From NCBI GenBank assembly GCA_963773585.1, contig CAVZBR010000005.1, positions 1 through 64,000 on the forward strand: a stretch of DNA of 64,000 nt. Direction: 5' to 3'. The position numbers and the translations under genes are program-made. The stretch comes from CAVXJN01 sp963773585 (GTDB lineage: Bacteria; Pseudomonadota; Gammaproteobacteria; JASBUN01). The first letter of the stretch is position 1. Each line of letters starts with the position of its first letter. Positions 7,977 to 17,196 of the stretch are shown piece after piece. The notes beneath the pieces were generated by a model that was not told where the DNA came from, ran no database searches, and saw only the letters and a program-made list of their open reading frames with translations.

Positions 7977-9419
7977 ATGAGCAGAAGAATTAGAGACGGC
8001 GTGATCGGGGAATCCAAAGACGACGACATGGTCAGTGGTCGGCGCACCTTCCTCAAACGTAGCGCGCTGGGACTGAGCGCCGCGGCAGGACTGTGCATGG
8101 GCATCTTTTTTGCACCGCTCGCCATAGCGGAAGTCGGACCTCCGGAGAAGGCGGAACTCAAATTCGGCTTCATCAAACTGACCGATATGGCGCCGTTGGC
8201 GATTGCCTATGAGAAGTATTTTTTCGAAGACGAAGGTCTGTACGTGACCTTGGAAGCCCAGGCGAACTGGAAAGTGCTATTGGACCGGGTGATCGACGGC
8301 GAATTGGATGGTGCGCACATGCTGGCAGGGCAACCGCTGGGTGCGACCATCGGCTTCGGCACCAAAGCCAATGTCATAACGGCATTCAGCATGGATCTCA
8401 ACGGCAATGGAATCACCGTGTCCAACGCCGTCTGGGAGCAGATGAAGAAGAACCTCCCCATGAAGGGCGTCAAACCGGTGCACCCAATCAAAGCCGACTA
8501 TCTCAAGCCGGTGGTGGATGCCTACAAGAAGCAGGGTAAGCCCTTCAAGATGGGGATGGTGTTCCCGGTATCGACCCATAACTACGAATTGCGGTATTGG
8601 CTTGCGGCAGGCGGTATCAACCCCGGTTATTACGCGCCCCAGAAAGGCGACATCAGCGGCCAGATCAACGCCGATGTGCTGTTGTCGGTGACGCCGCCGC
8701 CGCAGATGCCGGCGACCATGGAAGCCGGCACCATCTATGGATATTGCGTTGGCGAACCCTGGAATCAGCAGGCCGTGTTCAAAGGTATCGGCGTGCCGGT
8801 AGTGACCGATTACGAAATTTGGAAAAACAATCCCGAGAAAGTGTTCGGCGTATCCGAGGAGTGGGCGGATAAATACCCCAATACGCATATCCGTGTCGTC
8901 AAGGCGTTGATACGGGCGGCGAAATGGCTCGACGAAAACAACAATGCCAATCGCAAGGAGGCGGTTGAAATACTTGCGCGACCGGCCTACGTGGGCGCGG
9001 ACGCGGATGTGATCGCCAACAGCATGACCGGGACCTTCGAGTACGAGAAAGGGGACAAACGCCCGGTTCCCGACTTCAACGTGTTCTTCCGCTACAACGC
9101 AACCTATCCGTATTACAGCGATGCGGTGTGGTACCTGACCCAAATGCGCCGTTGGGGACAAATCCCGGAAACCAAGCCGGACAGCTGGTACATGAAAGTG
9201 GCAAAGAAAGTCTACCGCCCGGATATATATCGCAAAGCGGCGGAGGAGTTGATCCGGGAAGGAAAAATGAAAGCGTCGGACTTTCCGGATTTTGCAAAGG
9301 AGTCCGGGTTTCGGCCTCCGCAGACCGAGTTTATCGATGGCGTAACGTACGACGGCACCAAACCGAACGCCTATCTGGAGAAATTTCCGATCGGTCTGAA
9401 AGCGGACAGCAAACTTTGA
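7977..9419 (+). CDS. nrtA: Nitrate ABC transporter substrate-binding protein
   Basis: 480 residues of the NrtA/NasF family, binding nitrate outside the inner membrane and delivering it to NrtB. A twin-arginine signal is seen at residues 22-27 (RRTFLK) followed by a hydrophobic stretch to LAIA, so export is probably by the Tat route. Family hallmarks include KFGFIKLTDMAPLAIAYEKYFF, GQPLGATIGFGT, STHNYELRYWLAAGG and GYCVGEPWNQQAVFKGIG. GAGG lies 7 nt before ATG 7977; ATG 8028 (MVSGRRTF) is a shorter alternative. First gene after the ANTAR leader, heading nrtA-nrtB-nrtD-nirB-nirD-nasA. Confidence 0.95.
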   Translation: MSRRIRDGVIGESKDDDMVSGRRTFLKRSALGLSAAAGLCMGIFFAPLAIAEVGPPEKAELKFGFIKLTDMAPLAIAYEKYFFEDEGLYVTLEAQANWKVLLDRVIDGELDGAHMLAGQPLGATIGFGTKANVITAFSMDLNGNGITVSNAVWEQMKKNLPMKGVKPVHPIKADYLKPVVDAYKKQGKPFKMGMVFPVSTHNYELRYWLAAGGINPGYYAPQKGDISGQINADVLLSVTPPPQMPATMEAGTIYGYCVGEPWNQQAVFKGIGVPVVTDYEIWKNNPEKVFGVSEEWADKYPNTHIRVVKALIRAAKWLDENNNANRKEAVEILARPAYVGADADVIANSMTGTFEYEKGDKRPVPDFNVFFRYNATYPYYSDAVWYLTQMRRWGQIPETKPDSWYMKVAKKVYRPDIYRKAAEELIREGKMKASDFPDFAKESGFRPPQTEFIDGVTYDGTKPNAYLEKFPIGLKADSKL

Positions 9420-9468
9420 CCCGGATCGGGGCCGAAGCATCTGTCGAGCAGGCAATGGGGGACTGAAG

Positions 9469-10470
9469 ATGAGATCTTTGTCGATCGCCGCAAACTGGGC
9501 ACCACTGCAACGCCTGGCGGAACCCGCAGCGCGGATGGCAGCGCTGAGAACCAGTCTCCGCGCAGTCGCCTTGCCGTTGTTCGGCGTCCTGTGCTTTCTC
9601 GCCCTGTGGAACATCGGCGCCAACCATGTGCAAACCTCGCTGGGCCAGTTTCCCGGCCCGGTTCAGGTTTGGCATCAGTCGGTGAACCTTTATCAGGAAC
9701 ATGTGCGTGAACGCAAACGCGAGGCGGCGTTCTATGAGCGTCAAAACAAGCGCAACGCCGAGCGTCTTGCCAAGGACCGGGAAGCGAAAGTCGTGATTCG
9801 TCCGTATACCGGCAAACCGACGTTCATCGATCAAATCGGAACGAGTCTGCTGACAGTGATGGCCGGATTTCTGCTGGCGTCGGTGATCGCGATACCGGCG
9901 GGCATCCTTATCGGGCTGAGTTCGACGGCGTACGCTGCCTTCAATCCCCTGATTCAGCTCTTCAAACCGGTGTCGCCGTTGGCCTGGTTGCCGTTGGTCA
10001 CCATGGTGGTGAGCGCGGTGTACGTGACCGACGATCCGATGTTCGACAAAGCATTTCTCAATTCGATGATTACTGTCACGCTCTGCTGTTTATGGCCGAC
10101 GATCATCAACACTGCGGTGGGCGTCAGCGCGGTCAGCAAAAATCTTGTGAATGTCAGCCGGGTACTGCGGCTCGGATGGTTTACCCACGTGATGAAAATC
10201 GTTGTGCCGTCATCGATCCCGATGATGTTTACCGGACTGCGGGTGTCCCTCGGCATAGCCTGGATGGTGTTGATCGCCGCGGAAATGCTGGCCCAGAATC
10301 CGGGCCTCGGCAAATTCGTGTGGGATGAGTTTCAAAACGGTAGCTCGGATTCTTTGGGACGCATCATGGTTGCGGTTCTGGTGATCGGATTCATCGGCTT
10401 CGGCTTGGATCGCATCATGCTGCTGTTACAGCGCACCGTATCGTGGGACAAGCAGGCGGTTTTACGCTGA
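9469..10470 (+). CDS. nrtB: Nitrate ABC transporter permease
   Basis: 333 residues. An N-terminal helix (LPLFGVLCFLALWNIG) is followed by a charged, probably cytoplasmic or periplasmic segment rich in Lys/Arg/Glu (HVRERKREAAFYERQNK) and then five or six membrane helices of the binding-protein-dependent permease fold. The ATPase-coupling EAA-like region is AAEMLAQNPGLGKFVWDEF. It forms the membrane channel with NrtD as motor. GGGGGA precedes the ATG. The gene begins 49 bp after nrtA and ends 20 bp before nrtD. Confidence 0.94.
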   Translation: MRSLSIAANWAPLQRLAEPAARMAALRTSLRAVALPLFGVLCFLALWNIGANHVQTSLGQFPGPVQVWHQSVNLYQEHVRERKREAAFYERQNKRNAERLAKDREAKVVIRPYTGKPTFIDQIGTSLLTVMAGFLLASVIAIPAGILIGLSSTAYAAFNPLIQLFKPVSPLAWLPLVTMVVSAVYVTDDPMFDKAFLNSMITVTLCCLWPTIINTAVGVSAVSKNLVNVSRVLRLGWFTHVMKIVVPSSIPMMFTGLRVSLGIAWMVLIAAEMLAQNPGLGKFVWDEFQNGSSDSLGRIMVAVLVIGFIGFGLDRIMLLLQRTVSWDKQAVLR

Positions 10471-10490
10471 TTCGCCGGGGAGGAAAGACT

Positions 10491-11357
10491 ATGGCAAGCG
10501 CCCATCTGGAATTGACTCAAGTCGGCATCGAGTTTTCGACTCCGATAGGACCGTTTCGCGCGTTGGACGACGTGAGCCTGAGGATCGACGAGGGCGAGTT
10601 CGTGTCGCTGATCGGTCACTCAGGTTGCGGCAAGTCCACCGTGTTGAACATCGTCGCCGGGCTTTATCGCGCAACCACCGGTGGGGTGATTCTGGACGGT
10701 CGGGAGGTCGACGAGCCCGGCCCTGAACGAGCGGTCGTGTTTCAAAACCATTCGTTGCTGCCGTGGTTGACTGCCTACGAAAACGTGGAGCTGGCGGTGA
10801 AGCAGGTTTTCAAAGGTACAAAGAACAAGCGCGAAATGCGTGCCTGGATCGAGCACAACCTGGAGTTGGTGCACATGGAGCATGCGTTGCACAAACGGCC
10901 CGACGAGATTTCCGGGGGCATGAAGCAACGAGTCGGCATTGCCCGGGCATTGGCGATGGAGCCCAAGGTGCTCCTGATGGACGAGCCTTTTGGCGCGCTG
11001 GACGCGCTCACCCGAGCCCACTTGCAGGATTCATTGATGGAGATCCACGCGGCACTGGGCAATACCGTCATCATGATTACCCACGACGTCGACGAAGCTG
11101 TGTTGTTGTCCGACCGCATCGTGATGATGACCAATGGTCCGGCGGCAACGGTAGGCGAGATTCTCGAGATCGACCTGGCGCGCCCGCGCAACCGCATCAA
11201 GCTGGTAGGCGATCCGCGCTACAACCGCTTGCGGCACGAAGTTCTGAAATTTCTGTACGAGCGACAACGTTCCCGGGGCGAGGCGGCGCCAACCGGCGCG
11301 GTCGAATCGAGTGCCGAGGCGACGCGCGCCTTTGCGGTGCCGGACGAAGCGGCGTGA
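10491..11357 (+). CDS. nrtD: Nitrate ABC transporter ATP-binding protein
   Basis: 288 residues from ATG 10491, chosen because GGGGAGGAAAGACT before it is a strong ribosome-binding site and the reading further upstream overlaps nrtB. Walker A GHSGCGKST, Q-loop VVFQNHSLLPW, ABC signature ISGGMKQRVGIARAL, Walker B VLLMDEPFGALD and the switch His in MITHDVDEAV are all present, so it should be an active ATPase. It is the short NrtD/SsuB-like type without the NrtC C-terminal sensor domain. Ends 35 bp before nirB. Confidence 0.94.
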   Translation: MASAHLELTQVGIEFSTPIGPFRALDDVSLRIDEGEFVSLIGHSGCGKSTVLNIVAGLYRATTGGVILDGREVDEPGPERAVVFQNHSLLPWLTAYENVELAVKQVFKGTKNKREMRAWIEHNLELVHMEHALHKRPDEISGGMKQRVGIARALAMEPKVLLMDEPFGALDALTRAHLQDSLMEIHAALGNTVIMITHDVDEAVLLSDRIVMMTNGPAATVGEILEIDLARPRNRIKLVGDPRYNRLRHEVLKFLYERQRSRGEAAPTGAVESSAEATRAFAVPDEAA

Positions 11358-11392
11358 GCGGCGTATGGAATCAGCGCATGAGTGAGGACGTC

Positions 11393-13852
11393 ATGAAACA
11401 GAAACTGGTATTGGTAGGCAATGGCATGGCCGGCGTGCGGACGCTGGAGGAACTTCTGAAGATTGCGCCGGATGCCTACGAAATCACCGTGTTCGGCGCC
11501 GAGCCCTACGGAAACTACAATCGGATTCTCTTGTCGCCCGTGCTTTCTGGCGAAAAGACCATAGATGAGATCATACTCAATGGGGAGCAGTGGTATCGCG
11601 ACAACGGTATTCGCCTGATTGCCGGAAAATCGGTTACCGAGATCGATCGCGCGCGGCGTTTGCTGATCACTGCGGACGGTGTCAGCGCACCCTACGACCG
11701 GCTGCTTCTGGCCACGGGTTCGACTCCGTTCGTGCTGCCCGTTCCCGGCAACGATCTCGAAGGTGTGGTTACGTTCCGCGATATCTACGATGTCGAGCGG
11801 ATGATTACGGCTGCCAACCGCGGCAAACGAGCTGTGGTGATCGGAGGCGGGTTGTTGGGTCTGGAAGCTGCCAACGGCTTGTTGCAGCAAGGGATGCAAG
11901 TCACGGTTGTGCATTTAATGAACACCTTGATGGAGCGCCAGTTGGACGAACCTGCCGCACGCATGCTGCAACAGGCCCTGCAGCAACGGGGCATTCAGTT
12001 CGAAACCGGCGCGCAAACCGAAGCTATTCTAGGCGAAGGCACGGTGAGCGGTGTTCGCTTGTGCGATAGCCGTGAGATCGGCGCCGACCTAGTCGTCATG
12101 GCGGCTGGTATTCGTCCCAATGTGGAACTGGCGAAAGCGGCGGGACTGCATTGCGAACGGGGCATCGTCGTAAACGACACCTTGCAGACATTCGATCCTC
12201 GCATTTATGCAGTAGGCGAATGTGTGCAGCATCGCAGCGCCAATTACGGACTGGTGGCGCCGTTGTTCGAAATGGCGAAAGTGTGCGCCGACCACCTCGC
12301 CCAGGTTGGTATCGCGCGCTACGAAGGTTCGGTGACTTCCACCAAACTCAAAGTCACCGGTATCGACTTGTTTTCGGCCGGCAACTACCTGGGTGACGAG
12401 TCCACCGAAGATCTCATCTTTCAGGACGCCGCTCGCGGAATCTATCGAAAGCTGGTCTTGAAGGACAACCGCATTGATGGCGCCGTGATGTACGGCGACA
12501 CGCTTGACGGCGCCTGGTATTTCCAACTTATGCGCGACCAGACCGATGTATCGGAAATGCGCGAACACTTGTTGTTCGGACAGGCACATCTGGGAGATTC
12601 CGGTCATGGCGCGGAGAACCGCATCGCCGCCATGCCGGACACGGCCGAAATCTGTGGTTGCAACGGCGTCTGCAAAGGCACGATCGTGCAGGCGATTACT
12701 GAAAAGAAGTTGTTCACCCTGGAGGATGTGCGCGCTCACACCAAGGCCTCGAGTTCCTGCGGTTCATGCACCGGCCTGGTCGAATCGTTGTTGGCCAGTG
12801 CCCTGGGTGGCGATTATTCGCAGGCGCCGAACAAGAAACCATTGTGCGCGTGCACGGACCGCACCCATGACGAGATTCGCAAAGCGATCCAGGAGCATGC
12901 GCTGAAAGAAATGCCGGAATTGATGCGGTTCCTGGAATGGAAAACCGAGGACGGCTGCAATAAATGTCGGCCGGCGCTCAATTTCTACCTGCTGTGTGCG
13001 TGGCCGGGGGAATACGTGGACGATCAGCAGTCGCGTTTCATCAATGAGCGTGCGCACGCCAATATTCAAAAGGACGGCACCTATTCCGTGGTACCGCGCA
13101 TCTGGGGTGGAGAAACCACACCCTCTCAGCTCAAGGCAATCGCCGAAATCGCGGAACGTTACGCAGTTCCCACCGTACACATCACCGGCGGGCAGCGGAT
13201 CGATCTTCTGGGCATACGCAAAGAGACTCTGCCGAAAATCTGGGGCGACCTGTCGGCGGCCGGTTTTGTCTCTGGCCACGCCTACGGCAAGGCCGTGCGA
13301 ACGGTGAAGACCTGCGTCGGCAAGGAGTGGTGCCGGTTCGGAACGCAGGATTCCACCAGTATGGGTATCGAGCTGGAGAAAATGGCCTGGGGCTCGTGGA
13401 TGCCACACAAGGTCAAGTTGGCGGTGTCGGGCTGCCCACGCAACTGCGCCGAGGCGACTATCAAAGATTTCGGCGTGGTCGCCGTGGACTCGGGCTGGGA
13501 ATTGCATGTCGGCGGCAACGGCGGCGTAAAAGTACGAGCAACGGATTTCCTTTGCCACGTCACGACAACCGAGGAGGTGACGCAGCACTGCGCGGCGTTT
13601 CTGCAGCTGTATCGAGAGGATGCCCATTACCTGGAAAGGACTGCGCCCTGGATCGAACGGGTCGGACTTTCCTACGTCAAGCAACGCATCGTTGATGACG
13701 CAGCGGAGAGAGCGCGTCTGGCGGCGCGTTTCCACGATTCGCAGAAATATGCGCAACACGATCCATGGGCGGCTCTGGCCAAAGGTCAGGACCAACACGA
13801 ATTCAAGCCGCTCACGCGCGTCGACGCCCGTGAGTTGGCACAGACCGTTTAG
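11393..13852 (+). CDS. nirB: NAD(P)H nitrite reductase large subunit
   Basis: 819 residues from ATG 11393 (GAGGA 4 nt upstream; ATG 11378 is the alternative). Order of parts: FAD/NAD(P)H oxidoreductase (residues about 1-410: LVLVGNGMAGVRTLEELL, VVIGGGLLGLEAANGL, VYAVGE-like IYAVGECVQH), one or two BFD-like [2Fe-2S] segments (CGCNGVCKGTI...CGSCTGLVESLL), ferredoxin-like half domains, then the sirohaem/4Fe-4S site with KTCVGKEWCRFGTQDS and SGCPRNCAEA. The enzyme reduces nitrite to ammonium with six electrons. The adjoining nirD and nasA place it in assimilation rather than respiration. Confidence 0.96.
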   Translation: MKQKLVLVGNGMAGVRTLEELLKIAPDAYEITVFGAEPYGNYNRILLSPVLSGEKTIDEIILNGEQWYRDNGIRLIAGKSVTEIDRARRLLITADGVSAPYDRLLLATGSTPFVLPVPGNDLEGVVTFRDIYDVERMITAANRGKRAVVIGGGLLGLEAANGLLQQGMQVTVVHLMNTLMERQLDEPAARMLQQALQQRGIQFETGAQTEAILGEGTVSGVRLCDSREIGADLVVMAAGIRPNVELAKAAGLHCERGIVVNDTLQTFDPRIYAVGECVQHRSANYGLVAPLFEMAKVCADHLAQVGIARYEGSVTSTKLKVTGIDLFSAGNYLGDESTEDLIFQDAARGIYRKLVLKDNRIDGAVMYGDTLDGAWYFQLMRDQTDVSEMREHLLFGQAHLGDSGHGAENRIAAMPDTAEICGCNGVCKGTIVQAITEKKLFTLEDVRAHTKASSSCGSCTGLVESLLASALGGDYSQAPNKKPLCACTDRTHDEIRKAIQEHALKEMPELMRFLEWKTEDGCNKCRPALNFYLLCAWPGEYVDDQQSRFINERAHANIQKDGTYSVVPRIWGGETTPSQLKAIAEIAERYAVPTVHITGGQRIDLLGIRKETLPKIWGDLSAAGFVSGHAYGKAVRTVKTCVGKEWCRFGTQDSTSMGIELEKMAWGSWMPHKVKLAVSGCPRNCAEATIKDFGVVAVDSGWELHVGGNGGVKVRATDFLCHVTTTEEVTQHCAAFLQLYREDAHYLERTAPWIERVGLSYVKQRIVDDAAERARLAARFHDSQKYAQHDPWAALAKGQDQHEFKPLTRVDARELAQTV

Positions 13853-13871
13853 GCCACCAGGAGTGTCGAAC

Positions 13872-14240
13872 ATGAACATGAGTGCCGCCGAACCCATGGT
13901 GCTAAGCGGAAATTGGATCCAGGTCGGGCGACTCGACGATATCCCGCGCATGGGGGCGCGGGTGGTCGAGTGCAGCGACGGCAACATCGCCGTATTCCGA
14001 ACCAGCAGTGACGAGGTGTTTGCGCTGCAGGATCAGTGCCCGCACCGCGGTGGGCCGCTGTCCCAGGGCATCGTCCACGGTAGACGGGTGGCCTGCCCCT
14101 TGCACGACTGGAAAATCCACCTGGATACGGGACTCGCGGTAACCCCCGACGAGGGCTGCACCGCCTCGTATCCAGTTCGCATCGAGAACGGGTTGGTCCT
14201 TCTGTCCGTGGTTCCCAACCCCGTCGCGCCCAGTTGCTGA
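13872..14240 (+). CDS. nirD: Nitrite reductase small subunit, Rieske type
   Basis: 122 residues, one Rieske-fold domain. Both ligand pairs of a [2Fe-2S] cluster are visible, CPH in DQCPHRGGPLSQG and CPLH in VACPLHDWKIHL, so a real cluster is likely; some NirD proteins such as that of E. coli lack these residues. It partners NirB. AGGAG lies about 10 nt before ATG 13872, and the start is 19 bp after the nirB stop. The ribosome-binding site of nasA overlaps its stop codon. Confidence 0.93.
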   Translation: MNMSAAEPMVLSGNWIQVGRLDDIPRMGARVVECSDGNIAVFRTSSDEVFALQDQCPHRGGPLSQGIVHGRRVACPLHDWKIHLDTGLAVTPDEGCTASYPVRIENGLVLLSVVPNPVAPSC

Positions 14241-14251
14241 GGTAAATTCCT

Positions 14252-16963
14252 TTGAGCGAGGTGCGAACCACTTGCCCCTATTGCGGAGTCGGCTGCGGCG
14301 TAATCGCCAGCACCGACACGGAGGGCAAGGTCAGTGTGCGTGGCGACCCGGAACATCCCGCCAACCACGGCCTGTTGTGCTCCAAGGGCGCCGCCCTTGC
14401 CGAGACCCTGGTGGCCGACGGTCGCTTGTTGTATCCGCAAGTGGGCGCCGACCGGGTGTCCTGGGAGCGCGCGGTCGCGGTCGTGGCGAGCCGGTTTCAA
14501 GACACGATCGCCGCACATGGTCCGGATGCGGTTGCAATGTATGTCTCCGGACAACTCACCACCGAAGCCTATTACGTCGCCAACAAGTTCATGAAAGGTT
14601 TCATCGGTAGCGCCAACATCGACACCAATTCGCGGTTGTGCATGGCTTCTTCCGTCGCAGGTCACAAACGGGCTTTCGGCGCCGATGCGATGCCGTGCAG
14701 CTACGAAGACCTGGACAGCGCCGAGCTGGTTGTACTGGTGGGATCGAATGCGGCTTGGTGCCACCCAGTGTTGTTCCAGCGCTTTGCGCGCCGGCGGCAA
14801 GCTGGGCGGGGACCGCGGCTGGTGGTGATCGATCCGCGCCGCACCGATTCCGCCCGCCAAGCCGACTTGCATCTACCGTTGCAGCCAGGGACCGATACGG
14901 TGCTCTTCAACGGGTTGCTGGCGTGGCTCGAACGCACCGGGGCCATCGACAGGCGCTATCTGGACGAGCATACAGAGGGTCACGCGGACGCCCAGGCGTG
15001 TGCTCGCCGTTCGGCGCCGACGCCCGGGGCGGTCGCGGCCCAATGCGGGCTGCAAGTGGAACAGGTCGAACGTTTCTACCAGATATTCAGCGGTACCGAA
15101 CAGGTTCTGACGTTGTTTTCCCAAGGTATTAACCAGTCGACCAGCGGCACGGACAAGGTGAATGCCATCATCAATTGTCATCTCGCCACGGGCCGCATCG
15201 GCCGGCCCGGGATGGGCCCCTTCTCGCTGACCGGGCAGCCCAACGCGATGGGCGGCCGGGAAGTGGGAGGGCTGGCGAATCAACTTGCAGCGCACATGGA
15301 ATTGGACGATGCCGAGGCCCGCGACCGCGTGCAGCGGTTTTGGCGCGCGCCGCTCGTCGCGCGGCGCGAAGGTTTCAAAGCGGTGGAACTGTTCAAGGCC
15401 GTGCACGAAGGTCGCGTGCGTGCCCTATGGATTATGGCCACCAACCCGGTGGACAGTCTTCCGGATGCCGATTTTGTACGAGCGGCGCTTGAGCGCTGCG
15501 ACTTTGTGGTGGTGTCCGATTGTATTCATCCCACCGACACGAGCCGCTACGCCCATGTGTTGCTGCCGTCGTGCACCTGGGGCGAACGGGACGGCACGGT
15601 GACCAATTCCGACCGCACCATTTCGCGGCAGCGGCCTTTTGCGGCCGCACCCGGCGAAGCGCGCGAAGATTGGAGGATGGTGGCCGCGGTGGCCCGCCGT
15701 ATGGGGTTCGCGCAACAGTTCGAGTACTACACGGCGGCAGACATATTCGCTGAACACGCGCGCTTGTCGGGATTTGAAAACCACGGTGCGCGAATTTTCG
15801 ACATCTCCGGATTGGCGCGACTGGCAGATGGCGGCCGTCATGCGTATGACGCGATGGTTCCGGTGCAATGGCCGGTGCGCGCAGGCGCGGCTGGTACCCC
15901 GCGCCTGTTCGCGGACGGCAGGTTTCACACCGCCAGCGGAAAAGCGCGGTTGCTGCCAATCGCGCCCCGGGCGCCGGCAATGCCGGCAAGCGCGGGCTAT
16001 CCGTGGATACTCAATACCGGTCGCGTTCGCGATCATTGGCATACCATGACGCGCACGGGGCGCGCTGCGCGCCTGTCAGCCCACGACGAGGAACCTTTCG
16101 CAGAACTGCATTCCGATGACGCCGCCCGTATCGGTGTGCGGGAAGGCGATCTGGTACGGGTGCGCAGCGTCCACGGAAGCATGGTGGTCCGTGCACGACT
16201 CACTACGGACCAGCTGATCGGTCACGTGTTCGTGCCCATGCACTGGAACGACGTGTTCGCGGCTCACGCGCGGGTGGGCGCGCTGGTGAATCCAGCGGTG
16301 GATCCGATTTCCGGCCAGCCGGAGCTGAAGCACACCCCGGTGCGGGTGGAAGCGGTCCCGGTGGCATGGTGGGGGTTCGTGATGAGCCGCAGGGAGCTCG
16401 CCCTGCCGCAGTGCGAATATTGGGTCAAAATTCGTGAAGCCCCCAATTTGTGGCGATATGTGATTGCCGGCGCCGAACTGCGGCAAGATTGGACCTCTCT
16501 GGCGAGAAGCTGGTTCTGTCAGCCGCAGGAAGCTGCGGACTGGGTCGAGTATATCGACGTCTCTGCGGGACGGTATCGCGCAGCACGGTTGGAGCGCGGC
16601 CGTTTGGACAGTTGTGTGTTCGTCCAACCCGGGGTCGAGCCCGGCGGCCGCGAGCATCTGAAAGCGTGCTTTGCGCGCGGTGTACTCTCGGCCCAGGATC
16701 GGTTCGGACTGTTGGCCGGGCGTGCGCTGGAATCCGAGAGCGGTCCGCGGGTATGTGCGTGTATGGGCGTGAGCCGTGCGCGGATCCTTGAACTCATTGC
16801 GCAGGGATGCGCGAGCACCGAAGCCGTCGGTGCCGCATGCGGTGCCGGCACCCAGTGCGGATCCTGTATTCCCGAGATCGGCCAACTGTTGGCTCAGCAT
16901 TCCGGGCCGGAGTTGCCGGTACGGTCCTCGGAGGAGGAGTCAGCGGCGCACCGACAGCACTAA
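14252..16963 (+). CDS. nasA: Assimilatory nitrate reductase catalytic subunit
   Basis: 903 residues beginning with TTG 14252 (TGAGGT upstream). The N-terminal TCPYCGVGCGV plus a later Cys in LLCSKGAAL bind a [4Fe-4S] cluster; the body is a molybdopterin-bis-MGD oxidoreductase (YVSGQLTTEAYYVANKFMKGFIG, NSRLCMASSV, GPFSLTGQPNAMGGREVGG). The last 60 residues hold a BFD-like [2Fe-2S] motif (CACMGVSRARILELI...CGAGTQCGSCIPEIGQLL), as in Klebsiella NasA. It reduces nitrate to nitrite in the cytoplasm. The 3' end overlaps by 24 bp with a small gene on the other strand. Confidence 0.96.
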   Translation: MSEVRTTCPYCGVGCGVIASTDTEGKVSVRGDPEHPANHGLLCSKGAALAETLVADGRLLYPQVGADRVSWERAVAVVASRFQDTIAAHGPDAVAMYVSGQLTTEAYYVANKFMKGFIGSANIDTNSRLCMASSVAGHKRAFGADAMPCSYEDLDSAELVVLVGSNAAWCHPVLFQRFARRRQAGRGPRLVVIDPRRTDSARQADLHLPLQPGTDTVLFNGLLAWLERTGAIDRRYLDEHTEGHADAQACARRSAPTPGAVAAQCGLQVEQVERFYQIFSGTEQVLTLFSQGINQSTSGTDKVNAIINCHLATGRIGRPGMGPFSLTGQPNAMGGREVGGLANQLAAHMELDDAEARDRVQRFWRAPLVARREGFKAVELFKAVHEGRVRALWIMATNPVDSLPDADFVRAALERCDFVVVSDCIHPTDTSRYAHVLLPSCTWGERDGTVTNSDRTISRQRPFAAAPGEAREDWRMVAAVARRMGFAQQFEYYTAADIFAEHARLSGFENHGARIFDISGLARLADGGRHAYDAMVPVQWPVRAGAAGTPRLFADGRFHTASGKARLLPIAPRAPAMPASAGYPWILNTGRVRDHWHTMTRTGRAARLSAHDEEPFAELHSDDAARIGVREGDLVRVRSVHGSMVVRARLTTDQLIGHVFVPMHWNDVFAAHARVGALVNPAVDPISGQPELKHTPVRVEAVPVAWWGFVMSRRELALPQCEYWVKIREAPNLWRYVIAGAELRQDWTSLARSWFCQPQEAADWVEYIDVSAGRYRAARLERGRLDSCVFVQPGVEPGGREHLKACFARGVLSAQDRFGLLAGRALESESGPRVCACMGVSRARILELIAQGCASTEAVGAACGAGTQCGSCIPEIGQLLAQHSGPELPVRSSEEESAAHRQH

Positions 16964-17125
16964 CAGGACGACGAATCCAACCACAAGCACGAGCGGCAAA
17001 ATGAACGCACGCCAATCGTCTGCGGTGGCTTTCGGGCTGTTGTTCAACATTTGCTTGGCGCGCGGGAACAACCAGATGATCATGATGCCCAACAGAACCG
17101 CCCACGCGATCTTCATCCAATCCAT
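16940..17125 (-). CDS. Small two-helix membrane protein (61 aa)
   Basis: 61 residues with two predicted membrane helices (IAWAVLLGIMIIWLF and AFILPLVLVVGFVVLLVL) joined by a short polar loop with KQMLNNSPKATADDWR. The ATG at 17125 is preceded by GCAAGGAAAAATCG, a plausible ribosome-binding site. Its 3' end overlaps nasA by 24 bp tail to tail. Function unknown; similar small inner membrane proteins are common in gammaproteobacteria. Confidence 0.65.
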   Translation of the reverse strand: MDWMKIAWAVLLGIMIIWLFPRAKQMLNNSPKATADDWRAFILPLVLVVGFVVLLVLSVRR

Positions 17126-17149
17126 CGATTTTTCCTTGCCATAAACAAC

Positions 17150-17175
17150 AAAGCCCCGGCACGACCGGGGCTTTG
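17150..17175 (-). terminator. Terminator of the BI-1 family gene
   Basis: Inverted repeat AAAGCCCCGG-cacga-CCGGGGCTTT, 10-bp stem. On the minus strand it is followed by TTTGTTGTTT, so it terminates the gene ending at 17197. Confidence 0.85.
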
Positions 17176-17196
17176 CAGGAAACGATCAGGCTTCGA

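Noticed and set aside
10763..11392. N-terminal extension of the nirB frame by about 210 residues
   Set aside because: The extension overlaps nrtD in another frame; NirB similarity begins at MKQKLVLVGNGMAG, close to the ATG at 11393.
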